From assembly GCA_016713765.1 (NCBI GenBank), contig JADJON010000001.1:992001-1056000 (forward strand): a stretch of 64,000 nucleotides of DNA. Reading direction: 5' to 3'. The number at the start of each line of letters is the position of its first letter. The stretch's first letter is position 1. The notes below the pieces were generated by a model. It searched no databases. It worked only from the letters and a program-made list of their open reading frames with translations, and was not told where the DNA came from. Both the position numbers and the translations under genes were made by a program. The stretch comes from Bacteroidota bacterium (GTDB lineage Bacteria; Bacteroidota; Bacteroidia; AKYH767-A; 2013-40CM-41-45). Positions 18,351 to 27,108 of the stretch are shown here, piece after piece.

Positions 18351-18890
18351 GGCCTGACGCTTAAGCTAATCCTTTACGAGAACCAGCAGGCGGCGGTTAC
18401 CAGGTTATTGGAGAAGTGAGATTAGTGATTTGAGATTCGATATTGGTGATTTGTCCCAGGAATGTGCGAATTGATAGTTGAATGCAGATCGAAAGGATCT
18501 GACGTTTAAATAATTGAAAATTAATAAATTAAATAAGAAATGGCAGTCACTCAATATTGCGTAAGTTGCTTATTTACAGATAGTTGAGTACTTCCGGCGG
18601 TGTTACGCTAATTCTGGAAGGTGTTACGCAATCCTGTATTGAGATTCGAAGGATGAAAAGCCTTTATTTTAGCAAAAAATAGGGCTAATACACCCCAAAG
18701 CTCGATCAATACGCGCACTCAAATCCTTCAAAGAAAGCAATCAATATTTTAACCGCCTGTTTTCAATTACCAATTACCAATTACTAATTACCAATTACTA
18801 ATTACCAATTACTAATTACTAATTACGAATCACCAATCACCAATCACCCATTCCAAAACACCAACCCCCATCCCTGCCTCCCCTAATTTG
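18351..18890. repeat. Spacer before lepA with AATTACC/AATCACC heptamers
   Basis: No gene is visible. A direct repeat of GGTGTTACGC occurs at about 18599 and 18619, and an imperfect AGCC...TATTTT/AAAATA...GGGCT hairpin lies at about 18659-18686. Positions 18764-18850 are a long array of 7-bp units (CAATTAC, TAATTAC, then AATCACC). Confidence 0.8.
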
Positions 18891-18892
18891 CC

Positions 18893-18900
18893 TACTTTTG
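18893..18900 (+). promoter_or_regulatory. Candidate Bacteroidota -7 element for lepA
   Basis: TACTTTTG fits the TAnnTTTG consensus and lies about 95 bp before the GTG start of lepA. A convincing -33 TTG is not seen at the expected spacing. Confidence 0.35.
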
Positions 18901-18995
18901 CAACCCGCCCGGGATTCGGGAGGCTGAAATTTCGAAATTGTTCGAAATTGCTGATAATGAACAAAATGGACCTCGGGTCCGGAATCTGACCGCGC

Positions 18996-20783
18996 GTGAA
19001 GAACATCCGCAATTTTTGCATCATCGCCCATATCGACCACGGTAAGAGCACTCTGGCGGATCGACTCTTGGAGTTCACCCAGACCATCTCCAAAAAGGAT
19101 TTGCAGGCGCAGGTTCTCGACGACATGGACCTGGAACGTGAGCGCGGTATCACGATCAAGAGTCACGCGATCCAGATGCAGTTCGCCTTCAAGGGCGAGA
19201 AGTATGTGCTTAACCTGATCGATACGCCCGGACACGTCGACTTCTCCTACGAAGTATCACGCGCCATCGCAGCTTGCGAGGGCGCTCTGCTCATCGTAGA
19301 CGCTGCGCAGGGAATCCAGGCACAAACCATTTCGAATCTCTACCTCGCGCTCGAGCACGAACTCGAGATCATTCCGGTTCTCAACAAGATCGATCTGCCT
19401 TCCGCCAACCCGGAAGTGGTGAAGGACCAGATCGTCGACCTGGTCGGTTGCAATCGTGAAGATATCATTCCCGCTTCCGCCAAGACCGGACTGGGCATCG
19501 AAGACATTCTCGCCGCGATCGTGGAGCGTATTCCCGCTCCCAAAGGCGAACCGGCTGCTCCGCTGAAGGCCTTGATCTTCGATTCGGTCTTCAACTCGTT
19601 CCGCGGAATCATTGCTTACTTCCGTGTAATGGACGGCGAGATCCGTAAAGGCGATAAAGTCAAGTTCGTCGCCACCGGCAAAGAATACATCGCCGACGAG
19701 ATCGGCATCCTGAAACTCGACAAGGTCCCGCGTGATGTCGTGAAGACCGGCGACGTGGGTTATATCATTTCCGGCATCAAAGAAGCCGCGGAAGTGAAAG
19801 TGGGGGATACCATCACCCACCGCGACCAACCTTGCAGTGAGGCGGTGAAAGGTTTCGAAGACGTGAAGCCCATGGTCTTCGCCGGCATCTACCCGGTCGA
19901 TACCGACGAGTATGAGGAGCTGCGTAACTCTATGGAGAAGCTCCAGCTCAACGACGCTTCGCTTGTCTTCCAGCCGGAAAGCTCCGCGGCCCTCGGCTTC
20001 GGCTTCCGTTGCGGCTTTCTGGGCATGCTCCACATGGAGATCATCCAGGAGCGCCTCGAACGCGAATTCAACATGACCGTCATCACGACGGTTCCCAACG
20101 TATCCTATACCGCCTACCTCACCAGCGGTGAAGTGCTCGACATTCACAACCCGAGCGAGATGCCGGACCCCAACCACCTCGCGCGAATCGAGGAGCCGTA
20201 CATCAAGGCCCAGATCATCACCAAGTCGGAGTTCATCGGTTCGATCATGACGCTCTGTATCGGTAAGCGCGGACAGATCGTCAACCAGCACTACCTCACC
20301 ACCGACCGCGTCGAACTGCAGTTCGACATGCCGCTGGCGGAGATCGTCTTCGATTTCTACGACAAGCTCAAGTCGATCTCCAAAGGATACGCGTCGTTTG
20401 ATTATCATCCGATCGGCTACCGCGAGTCCGATCTCGTCAAGCTCGACATCCGCCTCAACAGCGAACCCGTCGACGCGCTTTCCGCGCTGGTGCACCGCAG
20501 CCATTCGTACGACTTCGGCAAGAAGATGTGCGAGAAACTGAAGGAACTCATCACCCGCCAGCAGTTCGAGATCATCATCCAGGCTTCCATCGGAGCCAAG
20601 ATCATCGCGCGCGAAACGGTCAAAGCCCTGCGCAAGGACGTGACCGCGAAGTGTTACGGCGGTGACATCTCCCGTAAACGCAAGCTCCTCGAGAAGCAGA
20701 AGGAAGGTAAGAAGCGCATGCGCCAGGTCGGTAACGTCGAGATCCCGCAACAGGCATTCCTCGCGGTGCTGAAGCTGGATTAA
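18996..20783 (+). CDS. lepA: Elongation factor 4 (LepA) GTPase
   Basis: LepA/EF4 is a ribosome-associated translational GTPase that binds EF-G-like sites and affects initiation and elongation under stress. The 595-residue protein shows all G motifs: 'AHIDHGKST' (G1), 'RGITI' (G2), 'DTPGH' (G3), 'NKIDL' (G4) and 'SAKTG' (G5). The domain II/III/V series follows, with the LepA-specific C-terminal domain ('[20 protein letters not shown]') and the usual end '[11 protein letters not shown]'. The start is GTG at 18996, placed by the conserved opening '[18 protein letters not shown]'. It is a stand-alone gene with a palindrome array downstream. Confidence 0.97.
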   Translation: MKNIRNFCIIAHIDHGKSTLADRLLEFTQTISKKDLQAQVLDDMDLERERGITIKSHAIQMQFAFKGEKYVLNLIDTPGHVDFSYEVSRAIAACEGALLIVDAAQGIQAQTISNLYLALEHELEIIPVLNKIDLPSANPEVVKDQIVDLVGCNREDIIPASAKTGLGIEDILAAIVERIPAPKGEPAAPLKALIFDSVFNSFRGIIAYFRVMDGEIRKGDKVKFVATGKEYIADEIGILKLDKVPRDVVKTGDVGYIISGIKEAAEVKVGDTITHRDQPCSEAVKGFEDVKPMVFAGIYPVDTDEYEELRNSMEKLQLNDASLVFQPESSAALGFGFRCGFLGMLHMEIIQERLEREFNMTVITTVPNVSYTAYLTSGEVLDIHNPSEMPDPNHLARIEEPYIKAQIITKSEFIGSIMTLCIGKRGQIVNQHYLTTDRVELQFDMPLAEIVFDFYDKLKSISKGYASFDYHPIGYRESDLVKLDIRLNSEPVDALSALVHRSHSYDFGKKMCEKLKELITRQQFEIIIQASIGAKIIARETVKALRKDVTAKCYGGDISRKRKLLEKQKEGKKRMRQVGNVEIPQQAFLAVLKLD

Positions 20784-20859
20784 GCGACAGCCTTCGGCGG
20801 ACAGTCGAAAGACTCCGCGCTGTTCTCATTTGTCTATTTTCCATTCGAGTCACCCTTGT

Positions 20860-21184
20860 CCCGCAAGGGTCGATTCATCCGAAGATCCGTTCGAATGGAT
20901 GTTCGTATCCGCCATGCGCACCATTTCCCGGATGGCGTTCGGTTGAACCCTTGTACTACTTTCATTGTTCGATCGCTCGCCTGCATCCGGCAGGCGTTAG
21001 TTCGAGCATAGGTGTAATCTCGCACTCGCCGCTTAGCAATTTCCAAGAAGCGTTCGATCACCTTCACCTGACATCAACTCCCGGTAGGCGTTCGATCGAG
21101 CGTATGTGTCATCTCGCCCTCTCTTTACACCAACTCCTAGAAGGCGTTCGATCGAACGTCTACTGGGAGTTGGTGTAAAGAGAG
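20860..21184. repeat. Degenerate TTCGATCG repeat array ending in a 66-bp palindrome
   Basis: At least five degenerate units with a 'GGCGTTCGATCG'-like core occur, at about 20930, 20960, 20989, 21045, 21083 and 21139, with irregular spacing. The last unit is the centre of a 66-bp inverted repeat (21119-21184). Its outer 19 bp pair perfectly (21119-21137 with 21166-21184, CTCTTTACACCAACTCC-type arms). Three of the next seven pairs mismatch, and the 14-bp core CGTTCGATCGAACG (21145-21158) is a perfect palindrome. The same 20-nt string AGAAGGCGTTCGATCGAACG recurs at 46803-46822. No gene is apparent here. Confidence 0.8.
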
Positions 21185-21263
21185 TAATAGGAAAATAGGA
21201 ACCAAACTCCTGCATCTGAACGCCGATGTGCGTTCAAGTACTATTTGACAAATTTTTTTTGTT

Positions 21264-21350
21264 CAAAAACCTCCCGGCCCCGGAGGGTCCGAACATCATA
21301 GACCCGAACGATCAATCTCACTTTTCAGCTCCGGAGGAGCGTAACAACTG
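21264..21350. repeat. Two GC-rich 'CCGGAGG' hairpin units
   Basis: Two related short hairpins follow each other: CCTCCCGGCCCCGGAGGGTC then CGAACATCATAGA, and CAGCTCCGGAGGAGCG then TAACAACTGCGGA. Similar CTCCGGAGGAG-type elements are, to my knowledge, common interspersed repeats in Bacteroidota. A T-tract at 21252-21260 precedes them. Confidence 0.45.
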
Positions 21351-21360
21351 CGGACTACAT

Positions 21361-21405
21361 CGCACACAGTTGACGGGCATTCGATCGTACGGTGAACTGT
21401 GTCAA
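21361..21405. repeat. Third TTCGATCG-centred inverted repeat
   Basis: ACACAGTT (21364-21371) pairs with AACTGTGT (21395-21402) around a core containing ATTCGATCGTACG. It resembles the palindromes at 21119-21184 and 46784-46847 in having a TTCGATCG centre with unrelated arms. Confidence 0.5.
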
Positions 21406-21431
21406 CGGCGTTGCAGGCTAGCCCCGGGTGA

Positions 21432-21592
21432 TCTCGTCAGGCTAATGCAGTTCAACAAGACCACCCCGCTGATCTGACGAGAGAACACGGGACCAAAGGT
21501 GAGCTGAAATCCGTTGTGGTGCTCCAAAGAATTTTCCAGTCGGACGGTAAGCCGTCTCCCGTGTGCTGCGCACGCGACAAAACTGTAAGACG
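21432..21592 (+). promoter_or_regulatory. Candidate structured RNA leader of the 21675 gene
   Basis: Several nested or adjacent stems can be drawn. TCTCGTCAG (21432-21440) pairs with CTGACGAGA (21474-21482). ACACGGGA (21485-21492) pairs with TCCCGTGT (21557-21564). Inside the latter are GAGC/GCTC (21501-21504 with 21521-21524) and GACGG-TAAG-CCGTC (21543-21556), which abuts the closing stem and could stack on it. CGTGTGC-TGC-GCACGCG (from 21560) is an alternative to the closing stem, giving a possible two-state switch. The next gene starts at 21675. I could not match this to a known riboswitch class. Confidence 0.4.
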
Positions 21593-21674
21593 GAGTGCAA
21601 TTTCCCGCAAACTCCATGATGGTTTCTGCATATACGGTATGTCCGGAATGTACCGGACTTTCCAGTCTTTGCCC

Positions 21675-23678
21675 ATGCGTAACAGGATTCAACCACAAAA
21701 CCGCACCCGATTGCGGTTCCGGCTGCTCGCCGCGACGACCTTCGTGCTTGTGCTGATCGCCTCGGCGCTCATGCTGGTGTTTCAGTTCGGTGATTCCGAA
21801 GAGTCGCGGGCAGGAGTCGCGGCCAACGAAACCATGACGACGGGTTCGTTCATCATCAACATGGGTGTGACGCCGCAAACGACCGGAAACGGCTTGAAGC
21901 CGTACGGGATGATCTACGACCTCATCCGGAATTACAGTGTGCCGGTGAAGTGGATCATCGACCCGGCCAAGACAAAGGATGCAAACGACTTTTCGCATAA
22001 CGCGGTCAATTACAAAGGCGGGCCGTTCATCATCCAGAAGGAATTCATCACGCCGACGGTTGCCGCCCGCATCGCCTACTGGCAGACGCAGGGAGTCGTG
22101 GGCGCCTACACGGTGAGCGCGATCAGCGTACCGGTGGCGCATACACTTACAGCGCTGCCGACCGTGATGATCGATTCGTTGTCGGGAAATCAATCCATCC
22201 TCGCTGCCTACTACGCGAATGCGGGAATTCCTGCGTCCGCCTATACGGTGGGTTCGCCTGCACAGCTGACCGGATGCATTGATGTGTGGACCAACCCGCA
22301 CGGCGATCCGACCTGGAACACGCATAATTACCTCTACGATTTTGTGACGATACAAAAATCCTGGATCTGGGCGCAATGCCATAGCGTGAGTATGATGGAG
22401 TATTGCAAAAGCTCCGTGGCACCGATCCGTCAACTTAATTTTCTTTCCAGCGGAGGACTCCAGTGTTACAACAACGGCAAATGCGGTACGAACCCGGAAG
22501 TGCATGCGGGTAATTCCACTTCGCCTTATACTTATTATTATCCGACAGACCCCGTGATGCAATTCATGGGTAATATGCACGGTGCCTCCAGCGCCGGTTC
22601 GGAAAAGTGGTATGTGCCGCTTTCCACCGGTCAATGGAACACGGCTACCCGACGGGGTGTCGTTACTTCCAATGGTGCGAGTCCACGGGAAGGGGTGCTG
22701 CTGGTGTACGGTCCGGCTTATGGCGACAGCAATAACGGCTGGGTGATGTACGAGGCAGGCCACGATCTCTCCACCGGTGGATCCAGTGCTACGGATCGTG
22801 TTGCCGCGCAGCGCGCGTATTTCAATTTCATCCTCCTCGCCGGGACGGCGAAGAAGATCAACATCAACGCCACGGTTACCGCTACACTTCCTTCCGGTGC
22901 CTCAGGAACCGCCTCGGCTACCGTTTCGTCCGGTACGCCGCCGTATTCATATCAATGGACCAGTCAGCTCGGAGGCACGTTTGCCAACAGCTCCGCCGCC
23001 ACCACCGCTTACACGGCGCCGACGGTTGGCGGGAACACGACCGATGTTGTTACGCTGCGTGTCACCGACGCCTGCGGCCGCGTCTCCCTGTATACGCAAT
23101 TCATCAACATCACCTTCAGTCCGCTGCCGGTGTCGCTCGTATCGTTCGAAGCGAAACGGAACGGGCAGCAGGTTCTTACGAGCTGGGTAACGGCTTCTGA
23201 AGTGAACAACGATTTTTTCACCATCGAGCGCTCGACCGACGGTTCGGTGTTCCAGGCCCTGAATCGTGTAGCGGGCCGGGGCACGACCAGCGAGACTAGT
23301 ATGTACAGGTGGACTGATCCACAGCCGCCTGCGGGGATTTGTTACTATCGTTTACGGCAGACCGATTACGACGGGCGATCGGAGACTTTCCCTTCGGTCA
23401 TGGTCGAAGCGACAAGGTCGGGCAGCCGGGATATTGCCATCTACCCGAATCCGGTGCGCGACCGGTTCATGTTGCCGGTAACGGTTGAGTCCGATTGTCA
23501 GGCAACACTGCGTATCTACAATGCAACGGGAGCCTGCGTGCAACAACGGCTGCTCAACTTACAGCGCGGATCCAATACCGTGAATGGCACGACTGCCGAC
23601 CTCCCGGCCGGCAATTATGTGTTGATGCTGGAATCCGAAGGCTTGCTGACCAAATCGCGCTTTTCGCTGATTCGATAA
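21675..23678 (+). CDS. Unrecognised membrane-anchored/secreted protein with T9SS type A C-terminus
   Basis: The 667-residue protein has a basic N-terminus and a long hydrophobic segment (about 14-35, 'LLAATTFVLVLIASALMLVF') that could be an anchor or a signal sequence. A roughly 330-residue domain that I do not recognise follows ('TTGSFIINMGVTPQTTGNG', 'VPVKWIIDPAK', 'YKGGPFIIQKEF', 'MMEYCKSS'). Next come an Ig/PKD-like domain ('SGTPPYSYQWTS'), an Fn3-like 'SFEAKRNGQQVLTSWVTA...FFTIERS' segment, and a type A sorting domain at 'IAIYPNPVRDRFMLPV'. I chose the ATG at 21675 because it begins just before the hydrophobic stretch; an upstream in-frame start at 21516 would put coding sequence through the structured leader. 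The next gene is a shortened relative. Confidence 0.75.
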   Translation: MRNRIQPQNRTRLRFRLLAATTFVLVLIASALMLVFQFGDSEESRAGVAANETMTTGSFIINMGVTPQTTGNGLKPYGMIYDLIRNYSVPVKWIIDPAKTKDANDFSHNAVNYKGGPFIIQKEFITPTVAARIAYWQTQGVVGAYTVSAISVPVAHTLTALPTVMIDSLSGNQSILAAYYANAGIPASAYTVGSPAQLTGCIDVWTNPHGDPTWNTHNYLYDFVTIQKSWIWAQCHSVSMMEYCKSSVAPIRQLNFLSSGGLQCYNNGKCGTNPEVHAGNSTSPYTYYYPTDPVMQFMGNMHGASSAGSEKWYVPLSTGQWNTATRRGVVTSNGASPREGVLLVYGPAYGDSNNGWVMYEAGHDLSTGGSSATDRVAAQRAYFNFILLAGTAKKININATVTATLPSGASGTASATVSSGTPPYSYQWTSQLGGTFANSSAATTAYTAPTVGGNTTDVVTLRVTDACGRVSLYTQFINITFSPLPVSLVSFEAKRNGQQVLTSWVTASEVNNDFFTIERSTDGSVFQALNRVAGRGTTSETSMYRWTDPQPPAGICYYRLRQTDYDGRSETFPSVMVEATRSGSRDIAIYPNPVRDRFMLPVTVESDCQATLRIYNATGACVQQRLLNLQRGSNTVNGTTADLPAGNYVLMLESEGLLTKSRFSLIR

Positions 23679-23789
23679 TTCGGGTCTTTTCTTTCAGTGT
23701 AAGGTTTGGCGGTGAAGTGCCGCGCCTTCGGCCTGCACAGGGTTAATTTGAGCGTTACGGCGGCGCTCCCCGCCTTTTAAACACTTCCC

Positions 23790-24392
23790 ATGCGTCAACG
23801 TCTTCAACTTCGTCCCCGCGTCGCGCTGCGTTTTCATACAGCGCTCGTTTTCACCTTCGCTTCGGTCGTATTGGCCAGTTGGGCCTTCTTCGGCTTCAAC
23901 CTGGCCGGCAACGGCGATGCAACGGCATCCGATCGGTCCGCCATTCCGGTGATCAAAAAAGAGGTCGCCGGTAGTCTGCAGGAGTCGGATCCTTCCATCG
24001 CAACCCTCACGGCCGGATTGGATAATCCCACACCGGTAGCCAGTCGGCGTTACCATCAGATGCGTCAGAGCGAGTACGATGTCCGCTCGGAATCGTTCCG
24101 AGCCATTGTCGGTTCGCCTGCTCAGGGTAAAAAGCAATTGTCCGTGCTGCGGGCCTCCGCGAATCCCGCCGGTCGTACGATCAACGTGCCGGTCACGGTC
24201 GATAACGACGGCAAAGCGGTACTGCGCATCTTCTCCTCCTCCGGCTATTGCATGAGTTCGCGCGAAGTGAACCTGGCTGCGGGGGAGAATACGATCAGTT
24301 GCGAAGCAGACAACCTCCCGGCCGGCGCGTACCAGGTCGTCCTCGATATTCAGGGTGAGATCCGCACCGGACGATTCATGAAAAACTGGTAA
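23790..24392 (+). CDS. Small paralogue of the preceding protein, N- and C-terminal parts only
   Basis: The 200-residue product matches both ends of the upstream protein. The N-terminus ('MRQRLQLRPRVALRF' plus a hydrophobic stretch at 17-38) parallels the 'MRNRIQ...RLRFRLL' anchor. The segment 'RYHQMRQSEYDVRSESF' parallels 'YYRLRQTDYDGRSETF'. The C-terminal 80 residues ('NVPVTVDNDGKAVLRIFSS...LPAGAYQVVLDIQGE') parallel the type A sorting domain. The intervening domain of about 330 residues and the Ig/Fn3 region are missing. It probably arose by duplication with an internal deletion. Whether it is exported or functional is unknown. A terminator follows its stop codon. Confidence 0.7.
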   Translation: MRQRLQLRPRVALRFHTALVFTFASVVLASWAFFGFNLAGNGDATASDRSAIPVIKKEVAGSLQESDPSIATLTAGLDNPTPVASRRYHQMRQSEYDVRSESFRAIVGSPAQGKKQLSVLRASANPAGRTINVPVTVDNDGKAVLRIFSSSGYCMSSREVNLAAGENTISCEADNLPAGAYQVVLDIQGEIRTGRFMKNW

Positions 24393-24411
24393 ACCGAAAA
24401 AGGATTTGCTG

Positions 24412-24449
24412 CAGGTCGCAGGCCCACCGGCTTGCGACCTGTTCTTTTT
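24412..24449 (+). terminator. Rho-independent terminator in a convergent junction
   Basis: CAGGTCGCA (24412-24420) pairs with TGCGACCTG (24433-24441), followed by TTCTTTTT. It ends transcription of the 23790 gene and overlaps the first bases of the convergent stop codon at 24448. Confidence 0.85.
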
Positions 24450-25860
24450 AGCGGAGGATGCGTTCGCGCTGCATGTGATCTCCCTCCCGGATCTCCACAA
24501 TGTACCAGCCCGCTGAAAGACTGGACAAGGGGAGCGCGAGCGATTCGGTCGTCCATACGCGTGTCAGGACGATCCGCCCGGCTGCATCCAGCAGTTGAAC
24601 CGTACGCGGAGCCGGAGAAGGCGCTTGGAGATACACTACTTCGTCACGCACCGGATTCGGATAGACCAGTACGCGCGGCGTTTCCAGCTCAGTCACCGCT
24701 GTGGTCGAACCGGTCGAACCGCTGGTGTCGCAGCGTATCAGGTACGCTTCGCAGCTTACATTGCTGAAACCCCTGGCGTAACCGGTGAATACGAAGTCGC
24801 CGTTGGGCGCGGTGAACGCGTCAATGAATTTCTTGTCGTACGGATCCGGAAAGTCACGCACCCACACTACGTTGCCGGAAGTATCGGTCTTATAGATCGA
24901 ACCGACCGGCAGTCCGGCCACCAGCCGGCCGCCGCCAAACGCGGCGCCGCCTTCCGCGGTCATGGTGATCGGAAAGTCATCTTCCTGGGTATTGATATCG
25001 ACCGTGTTCCGGTAGTTCCGGGTCCACAAGGTGTCGAACTGATCGTTCAGCCGCGCGATGAACGGTGCCATGTTCAGGGAAGTGCCGCTTCTGCCGCCCA
25101 GCAGGTATCCGCCATTCGGATGTTCGAAGATTCGTTGTGCGTAGCTGTTGGTGACGGGCGTTTCGTAGGAATAGGAGTTGAGCAGGGTGCCCGACGTATC
25201 GAACAAACCGATCCAGGCCTGCCAGTTCCCGAACAAGCGAGCACCCGCCATCACGTATCGTCCGTCGCTCAACTCGGAGCTGAACTGGGCGAAGGAATTT
25301 CCGCTGGAGCCCAACGAGAAGCTCCACAACGAATCACCCTGTTCGGATACTTTCATGATCGTACCGCGGGCGTAACCGCTGATCGAGATCCAGCCGGTGA
25401 GCAACAGGCTGCCGTCGCGGTTCACGTGGATGTCGTACATCCGGTCGTTGCCCGGCTTGGGAAAGGTGCGTGTCCAGAGGGTGTCACCCTGGTCATTCAG
25501 CCGCAACAACCACCAGTCGCTGGTCGTGCCGGGATCACTGCTGAATGAATAGGTGGTGGCGGCGACAACGAATCCGCCATCCGCCGTTGGTGCAATGGAA
25601 CTGGTGAAATCCGAAGAGAAGCCGCCGTATTGCTTCGACCATAGTTCGTTCGCGTTCGAATCAAGGCGGATGATCATCGCGTCAAGAAAGCCGGTGGTGC
25701 TGTCGTTGCCGGAAGCGGCTACGGCGTACCCGCCGTCGGATAACAGGATGGATTCCTCCCCGCGTTGATACCCGGGTCCGCCGAATTCACGTTCGATCAG
25801 GGGTTGGGCATTCAGCAAACAGGGATACAGCAGGCAGAGAAGGTGGAGCAGACGTTGCAT
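24448..25860 (-). CDS. Secreted beta-propeller-type protein, T9SS type A
   Basis: The 470-residue protein has a signal peptide ('MQRLLHLLCLLYPCLLNAQ'), which sets the start at 25860 rather than the longer frame from 25947. About seven blade-like repeats follow, of the pattern 'D(G)GYxVAGxxxx...ADxxxIRLDxxGxxLWSKxYGG', for example 'DWWLLRLNDQGDTLWTRTF' and 'DGSLLLTGWISISG'. They are typical of delta-60/PQQ-like propellers in exported Bacteroidota proteins. The tail 'VLVYPNPVRDEVVYLQ...MQRERILR' is a type A sorting domain. I infer a surface or released propeller; no catalytic residues are evident. It is convergent with 23790. Confidence 0.82.
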   Translation of the reverse strand: MQRLLHLLCLLYPCLLNAQPLIEREFGGPGYQRGEESILLSDGGYAVAASGNDSTTGFLDAMIIRLDSNANELWSKQYGGFSSDFTSSIAPTADGGFVVAATTYSFSSDPGTTSDWWLLRLNDQGDTLWTRTFPKPGNDRMYDIHVNRDGSLLLTGWISISGYARGTIMKVSEQGDSLWSFSLGSSGNSFAQFSSELSDGRYVMAGARLFGNWQAWIGLFDTSGTLLNSYSYETPVTNSYAQRIFEHPNGGYLLGGRSGTSLNMAPFIARLNDQFDTLWTRNYRNTVDINTQEDDFPITMTAEGGAAFGGGRLVAGLPVGSIYKTDTSGNVVWVRDFPDPYDKKFIDAFTAPNGDFVFTGYARGFSNVSCEAYLIRCDTSGSTGSTTAVTELETPRVLVYPNPVRDEVVYLQAPSPAPRTVQLLDAAGRIVLTRVWTTESLALPLSSLSAGWYIVEIREGDHMQRERILR

Positions 25861-26255
25861 AAATATGGGATTGCTGCAAAGGTAAGCGTGCCACTCAATG
25901 TTCAGCGTAAACACGGACCGGTTAACGCGAAATGTGTACAAGGTCATTGATCACTACAACGGAATAATGCAGGAATCCAATTATTGATGGACGCCACGTT
26001 GGAATTAGATAGCATCGGGGTTGTGAAGAAAGACTGTTGGTTCAACGAACGTGAATCGGGTGATGGGAAAAGTGTGATTGGATATTTGTTATTAGTGATT
26101 ACATAGTAAAATAGAAGACACTCCTTTCCGAAGAAAACCCTTCCAAATCACCAATCACCAATTACCAATCACCACATCAATCAACGAACTCGCTTCCTAC
26201 ACCATCCACCCACTCCAACAGCACGAATGAATGAGCAGTAGCAAATGAAATGTCT
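25861..26255. other. Intergenic spacer with short heptamer run
   Basis: No gene was recognised. Positions 26145-26175 are AATCACC/AATTACC heptamers. The rest is plain, moderately AT-rich spacer between two minus-strand genes. Confidence 0.7.
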
Positions 26256-27083
26256 TCAGTCGGTTGGCAGCTTCCGGAAAGGCGCCTTCAATAAGGTGCC
26301 CAGGTCTTCGTCCCGTTCACCCGGGAAGTTACGATCCAACCCGTACCGGATCTCGGAAGGCTGGAGTGCCGTCAGGGTGCCCAGCAGCCGGTCCCAGACC
26401 GACAAAACCGCACCGTAATTGCTGTCGGTGTAGGGCTGCTTCCAGTGGTGATGCACTTTGTGCATGTTGGGCGATACCAGCACATAGCCAATGGCGTTAT
26501 CCAGCCAGTCGGGCAAGCGGATGTTCGCATGCGTAAAGGCGGTGGCGAAAACCAGGACGGTCTGATAGAACATGACGGCAACGATCGGCGCGCCGCTGAT
26601 CCATACGCCGGCGAAGAAGAACAAGCCCCGAAACAGGCTCTCCGCCGGATGGTGCCGGAGCCCGGTGGTGGCGTCCACGTTCGTATCGGCATGGTGGATG
26701 ATGTGGAACCGCCAGAGGAAGGGAACCTTGTGTTGCGTGATGTGCACCAGCCAGCCGACGAAAAAGTCGAGCGTCAGGAAACTCACCAGCACGGTGAGGC
26801 CGATGCCCGCATCCAGCCAATACACGAGTCCGAATTGATGTTGCCTGCACCAGTCGCTGATGAGGATGATCACGAACGCGAGCAACCCGTGTATGATCAG
26901 GTGCAGGAAGGTGAAGAACAGATTGACGCCGGCATGCCGGACGCGCGTTTTCCGGAAACGAAGCGGTAACAACGGGATCGCCCCTTCCAGTATCCAGAAA
27001 AACAGCAGCCCGCCGATCAGGATGCCCATGCGCTGCAGCGGATGGGCTTGCAGGGTTTCGAAAAAGTGAAGGATCCGATCCAT
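26256..27083 (-). CDS. Sterol desaturase / fatty acid hydroxylase superfamily membrane protein
   Basis: This 275-residue integral membrane di-iron protein has several hydrophobic segments in its first 120 residues. The eight-His pattern of the superfamily follows: 'HITQH' (HxxxH), 'HIIHHADTN' (HxxHH) and 'NMHKVHHHWKQPYTDSNYG' (HxxHH-like). The 'TGLRHHPAE' stretch adds ligands. Such enzymes use O2 to hydroxylate or desaturate lipids (sterols, carotenoids, fatty acids or alkylglycerols); the substrate cannot be told from sequence alone. The last residues are hydrophilic. It sits 25 bp downstream of the large lectin/Ig-repeat gene on the same strand, so they may be co-transcribed, though a shared role is not obvious. 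Confidence 0.9.
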   Translation of the reverse strand: MDRILHFFETLQAHPLQRMGILIGGLLFFWILEGAIPLLPLRFRKTRVRHAGVNLFFTFLHLIIHGLLAFVIILISDWCRQHQFGLVYWLDAGIGLTVLVSFLTLDFFVGWLVHITQHKVPFLWRFHIIHHADTNVDATTGLRHHPAESLFRGLFFFAGVWISGAPIVAVMFYQTVLVFATAFTHANIRLPDWLDNAIGYVLVSPNMHKVHHHWKQPYTDSNYGAVLSVWDRLLGTLTALQPSEIRYGLDRNFPGERDEDLGTLLKAPFRKLPTD

Positions 27084-27108
27084 ACCGAAAGGTACGCAAT
27101 CGCCGGCC

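Noticed and set aside
19257..20750. 497-codon open frame antisense to lepA
   Set aside because: It is a compositional shadow of a confidently identified gene and has no recognisable motif. The same applies to long antisense frames across nuoH, nuoG, nuoF and the lectin-repeat gene.
20860..21184. Resemblance of the TTCGATCG array to a CRISPR array
   Set aside because: The repeats are degenerate and their spacing is irregular here (regular only at the second locus, where units are 51 bp apart with similar spacers). There are no cas genes, and the units are themselves palindromic.
21516..21674. Longer N-terminus for the 21675 gene from the ATG-like start at 21516
   Set aside because: The extra 53 residues are Cys/Arg-rich, unlike any signal, and run through the region that can fold into stable RNA stems; the ATG at 21675 directly precedes the hydrophobic segment and matches the paralogue's N-terminus.
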